Shown here in pieces: positions 8,347 to 9,610 of a DNA stretch of 9,610 bases; within the stretch, counting starts at the first letter, position 1, and each line of letters starts with the position of its first letter. The position numbers were made by a program, and so were the translations under genes. The notes beneath the pieces are model-generated. The model did no database searches, was not told the DNA's origin, and saw only the letters and a list, made by a program, of their open reading frames with translations. Origin of the DNA: Dehalococcoidia bacterium (GTDB lineage: Bacteria; Chloroflexota; Dehalococcoidia; SAR202; UBA11138); the NCBI GenBank assembly GCA_012270625.1, contig JAAXHZ010000366.1, positions 1 through 9,610 on the forward strand. Reading direction: 5' to 3'.

Positions 8347-8365
8347 TCGATCTCCTTTCGAATGG
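8343..8365 (-). promoter_or_regulatory. inverted repeat enclosing the Shine-Dalgarno and ATG of the PP-loop gene
   Basis: On the minus strand, arm CCATTCGA (8365-8358) and arm TCGAATGG (8350-8343) are perfect reverse complements, 8 bp each. The 7-base loop is AAGGAGA (8357-8351), exactly the Shine-Dalgarno sequence. The ATG start (8346-8344) lies inside the 3' arm and would pair with CAU of the 5' arm. In RNA this would be a translation-start hairpin; in DNA it could be the operator of a dimeric regulator. The repeat is seen directly; the function is inferred. Confidence 0.65.
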
Positions 8366-8421
8366 TGTCCTGGGCCACAGTCGACAACCGATTCGAGGCG
8401 GTGGTTCTCTCTGACGCTGAC

Positions 8422-8661
8422 CTACTCATCGATCTCACCGAACTCCTTGTCGTCTTTGCTGGGTTCTTCCAGGAGGCGTGGCACATTATCCAGATCTACC
8501 TTCCGGTACCGCCTCGTCCTCTTGTTGCCCAGAATGTAGGCAGGCAACCGTCCTTCTTGACACCACTTGTAGATGGTCCGGCTGGAAACACGCAGATATT
8601 GGGCAGCCTCTCGGGTCGTGTACCACTCCCTTGGCACGAATGTATGCTGTCCGTTTGACAT
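8422..8661 (-). CDS. excisionase-type (MerR-like) helix-turn-helix DNA-binding protein
   Basis: This 79-residue protein consists almost wholly of an HTH_17/excisionase-family domain: YTTREAAQYLRVSSRTIYKW (14-33), then the wing QEGRLPAYILGNKRTRRYRK (35-54) and VDLDNVPRLL. The tail (65-79) is acidic. Such proteins bind DNA as small winged HTH modules and serve as phage or transposon directionality factors, or as regulators at the head of gene cassettes. No integrase is present in the window, so a regulatory or target-recognition role for the downstream genes is more likely than excision. It is the first gene of the operon, 75 bases upstream of the PP-loop gene. The ATG at 8661 lacks a good Shine-Dalgarno sequence, and its predicted leader is short. 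Confidence 0.8.
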   Translation of the reverse strand: MSNGQHTFVPREWYTTREAAQYLRVSSRTIYKWCQEGRLPAYILGNKRTRRYRKVDLDNVPRLLEEPSKDDKEFGEIDE

Positions 8662-8685
8662 CTGCGAGTAAGGCCCTATTCACTC

Positions 8686-8714
8686 AATATGCACAACGTA
8701 GCACATACAGGCAA
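8686..8714 (-). promoter_or_regulatory. possible operon promoter with overlapping direct repeats
   Basis: On the minus strand TTGCCT (8714-8709, four of six consensus positions) is separated by 17 bases from CATATT (8691-8686, four of six). This would place the RNA start about 18 bases before the HTH gene's ATG. On the plus strand GCACA occurs at 8691-8695 and again at 8701-8705, exactly 10 bp apart, across the -10 and spacer. Same-face repeats of this kind could be an operator. Both calls are motif-based. Confidence 0.35.
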
Positions 8715-8765
8715 CACTTACCAGTGACACGGGCGACGATGGCGCGGTTGGCGATGGTGCTGTAG

Positions 8766-8900
8766 GTTCATCTCGAAACTAGTAGTCTGAAATCTTTGTA
8801 ATGATGGATATCTGGGATTTGGGATAGCATCAGTGTAAAGTCTCAACCGTTGTGAGCATACGAATCAAGCTACCCTTTAATACCAAGATGTTAGACCACT
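8766..8900. other. AT-rich non-coding pocket upstream of the operon
   Basis: The line 8781-8840 has 22 G or C out of 60, the lowest I counted in the window. I see no convincing open frame, tRNA or integrase-type attachment core. It may hold further regulatory sites or be the edge of acquired DNA. Confidence 0.4.
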
Positions 8901-8913
8901 AGCAGCGAGACCC

Positions 8914-8923
8914 GGGAAGAGAA
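8914..8923 (+). repeat. left copy of a 10-bp direct repeat flanking a MITE-like element
   Basis: GGGAAGAGAA occurs here and again at 9057-9066. The two copies sit directly outside the inverted-repeat ends of the element at 8924-9057, as a target-site duplication would. If the first G of the right copy belongs to the element, the duplication is 9 bp. Confidence 0.5.
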
Positions 8924-9057
8924 TCAGGGTCTTTCGACTGTCCGTCCTCTGACAACCTTGTTATTCGCCCTGAGCTTGTCGAAGGGCCGACCGTTCATGG
9001 TTTGACAAGCTCACCACGAAGCCACTCGCTTGATTTGGTGACAATCGAAAGATCCTG
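8924..9057. mobile_element. MITE-like non-coding element of about 134 bp with nested inverted repeats
   Basis: The ends are imperfect inverted repeats: CAGGGTCTTTCGACTGTC at 8925-8942 and the reverse complement of CAGGATCTTTCGATTGTC at 9040-9057, 16 of 18 positions matching. Nested around the same centre (about 8991) is a second pair, TGAGCTTGTC at 8971-8980 and GACAAGCTCA at 9004-9013, a perfect 10-bp match, with TTCG and CGAA three bases further out on each side. The arms between these pairs have diverged. A 9-10 bp direct repeat flanks the element. There is no open frame for a transposase, so any movement would need one in trans. A folded RNA or a bound palindrome is the alternative reading. 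Confidence 0.5.
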
Positions 9058-9066
9058 GGAAGAGAA
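9057..9066 (+). repeat. right copy of the 10-bp direct repeat GGGAAGAGAA
   Basis: This is identical to 8914-8923 and abuts the right inverted-repeat end of the MITE-like element. Confidence 0.5.
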
Positions 9067-9088
9067 CGGGGGCCGGACTTCCGGGTAA

Positions 9089-9124
9089 GCTCCCATTCGC
9101 CTACATCGGCGGGGGAATGGGAGC
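9089..9124 (-). terminator. hairpin just downstream of the NHL-repeat gene
   Basis: GCTCCCATTC (9089-9098) and GAATGGGAGC (9115-9124) are a perfect 10-bp inverted repeat, with a further GCC/GGC pairing inside the 16-base loop. It starts 12 bases after the NHL gene's stop codon in the direction of that gene. No long T-run follows on the minus strand, so it may be a 3'-end stabiliser or a weak terminator rather than a classical intrinsic one. Confidence 0.6.
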
Positions 9125-9136
9125 ATCCGAGTAGTA

Positions 9137-9610
9137 TCAGCTGACCCGCGCGAACTTCTGGACCCTTGCGCCGTCGAGGGTTTCTCCGACGTAGAGGTCT
9201 CCGTTGGAGTCCATCGCGACTGCGTGTCCGGCGATGATGTCTCCGGGGTTGTCGGTGCTCATTCCCCATCCGCCGAGCCACTGGCCGGTCGGAGTCATGA
9301 TCTTGACCCCGGCGGGATGCGAGAGTGGATTCGGAGACGGCTGATCCGGGCCGAGGCCCTGGTGGAAGCCGAGGTCGGTGATGTACATGTTGCCATCGGG
9401 ACCCTGCCAGATGTGGTCGGGACGATGGACGCCGCCCCACTCGCTCATATACTGGCCGTCGGGAGTGAAAATCTGGATGCGGCTGTTCTCGCGGTCTGCC
9501 ACGTAAACGTTTCCGGTGTTGTCCAGACAGACGCTGTGAGGAATTCGGAACTGACCCGGGCCGGCGCCCGGTTCACCCCAAGACCGGATCAGGTCGCCGG
9601 TGGCGGTGAA
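9137..9610 (-). CDS. NHL-repeat beta-propeller protein, N-terminus beyond window edge
   Basis: The frame is open from the TGA at 9137 to the right edge, giving 157 visible C-terminal residues; the true start lies outside. The GTG at 9502 falls in the middle of an NHL repeat and is not a credible start. NHL blades are visible: FRIPHSVCLDNTGNVYVAD then RENSRIQIFTPDGQYMSEWG, then HRPDHIWQGPDGNMYITDLG, then VKIMTPTGQWLGGWG, and finally AGHAVAMDSNGDLYVGE then RVQKFARVS. Such propellers bind ligands or proteins, and some are peptidyl-amidating-lyase-like or periplasmic; no catalytic assignment is possible from this fragment. Its composition (one line at 67% G+C) is like the comM-like gene rather than the operon. 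It is probably host chromosome, unrelated to the operon. Confidence 0.85.
   Translation of the reverse strand, partial: FTATGDLIRSWGEPGAGPGQFRIPHSVCLDNTGNVYVADRENSRIQIFTPDGQYMSEWGGVHRPDHIWQGPDGNMYITDLGFHQGLGPDQPSPNPLSHPAGVKIMTPTGQWLGGWGMSTDNPGDIIAGHAVAMDSNGDLYVGETLDGARVQKFARVS

Larger units (their letters stand above)
3542..8661 (-). other. five-gene putative defence operon (HTH, PP-loop, SF2 helicase, GHKL ATPase, PLD nuclease)
   Basis: All five genes run in the same direction. The last four overlap by 8, 16 and 4 bases, so they form one translationally coupled unit; the HTH gene leads with a 75-base gap. A GHKL ATPase beside an SF2 helicase and a nuclease is the context described for MORC-related proteins in restriction-like systems (Iyer, Abhiman and Aravind, 2008). 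The distinctive additions are the PP-loop enzyme and the absence of a methyltransferase. Hand counts of single 60-base lines gave about 53-60% G+C here, against 57-72% in the comM gene and 67% in the NHL gene, a hint of separate origin. Immune function is inferred from context only. Confidence 0.65.

Noticed and set aside
8740..8790. GGTTCATCTC at 8766-8775 as a tRNA T-arm or attachment site
   Set aside because: No acceptor or anticodon stem can be built around it and there is no integrase in the window.
8908..8932. AGACCC/GGGTCT hairpin followed by TTTC as a terminator
   Set aside because: The stem is only 6 bp with a 13-base loop, no plus-strand gene ends nearby, and its right arm overlaps the end of the MITE-like element.
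8961..9440. 159-codon minus-strand open frame ending in the palindromic repeat
   Set aside because: It is a shadow of the NHL-repeat gene in another frame and then reads through the hairpin and the MITE-like element. Its tail LSNHERSALRQAQGE is just translation of the TGAGCTTGTC palindrome.
9497..9502. GTG at 9502 as the start of the NHL-repeat gene
   Set aside because: The frame continues upstream to the window edge with good NHL-repeat sequence, so the gene is truncated by the window rather than starting here.

Overview
The window looks like a chromosomal segment of a fairly GC-rich bacterium. The flanking genes, the style of ribosome binding sites and a short palindrome built on TGAGCTTGTC (a motif I associate with repeats in uncultivated marine Chloroflexota such as SAR202-like lineages) suggest that group. 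This assignment is inference; no rRNA or other phylogenetic marker is present.

Layout, left to right. (1) 1-1715, minus strand: a major-facilitator transporter of the Atg22/UMF1 type. Its C-terminus runs off the left edge and it carries an unusually large soluble insertion. (2) 1716-1851: divergent intergenic region with a possible plus-strand promoter. (3) 1852-3372, plus strand: a complete ComM/YifB-type Mg-chelatase-like AAA+ ATPase, best started at a TTG behind a strong Shine-Dalgarno sequence. (4) 3373-3541: a convergent gap with no clear feature. (5) 8661 down to 3542, minus strand: five tightly packed genes read in the order excisionase-type HTH protein, PP-loop/PAPS-reductase-like protein, SF2 DEAH helicase, GHKL ATPase of the MORC/paraMORC kind, and PLD-family HKD nuclease. 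(6) 8662-9136: a non-coding stretch with the operon promoter, an AT-rich pocket, a MITE-like element flanked by direct repeats, and a hairpin. (7) 9137-9610, minus strand: the C-terminal part of an NHL-repeat beta-propeller protein that enters from the right edge.

The centre of interest is the five-gene cluster. A GHKL ATPase, an SF2 helicase and a nuclease in overlapping reading frames is the architecture proposed for restriction-like, MORC-related defence systems. Here a PP-loop enzyme of the PAPS-reductase-like class comes first, no DNA methyltransferase is present, and a small HTH protein heads the operon. A working model is that the GHKL ATPase and helicase sense or remodel foreign DNA, the PLD protein cuts it, and the PP-loop enzyme either marks self DNA or makes a nucleotide-derived product. 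I cannot match this exact gene set to a named system from memory.

The PP-loop gene also has a notable start. An 8-bp perfect inverted repeat places its Shine-Dalgarno sequence in the loop and its ATG in the stem, which suggests translational control of that gene or an operator at that site.
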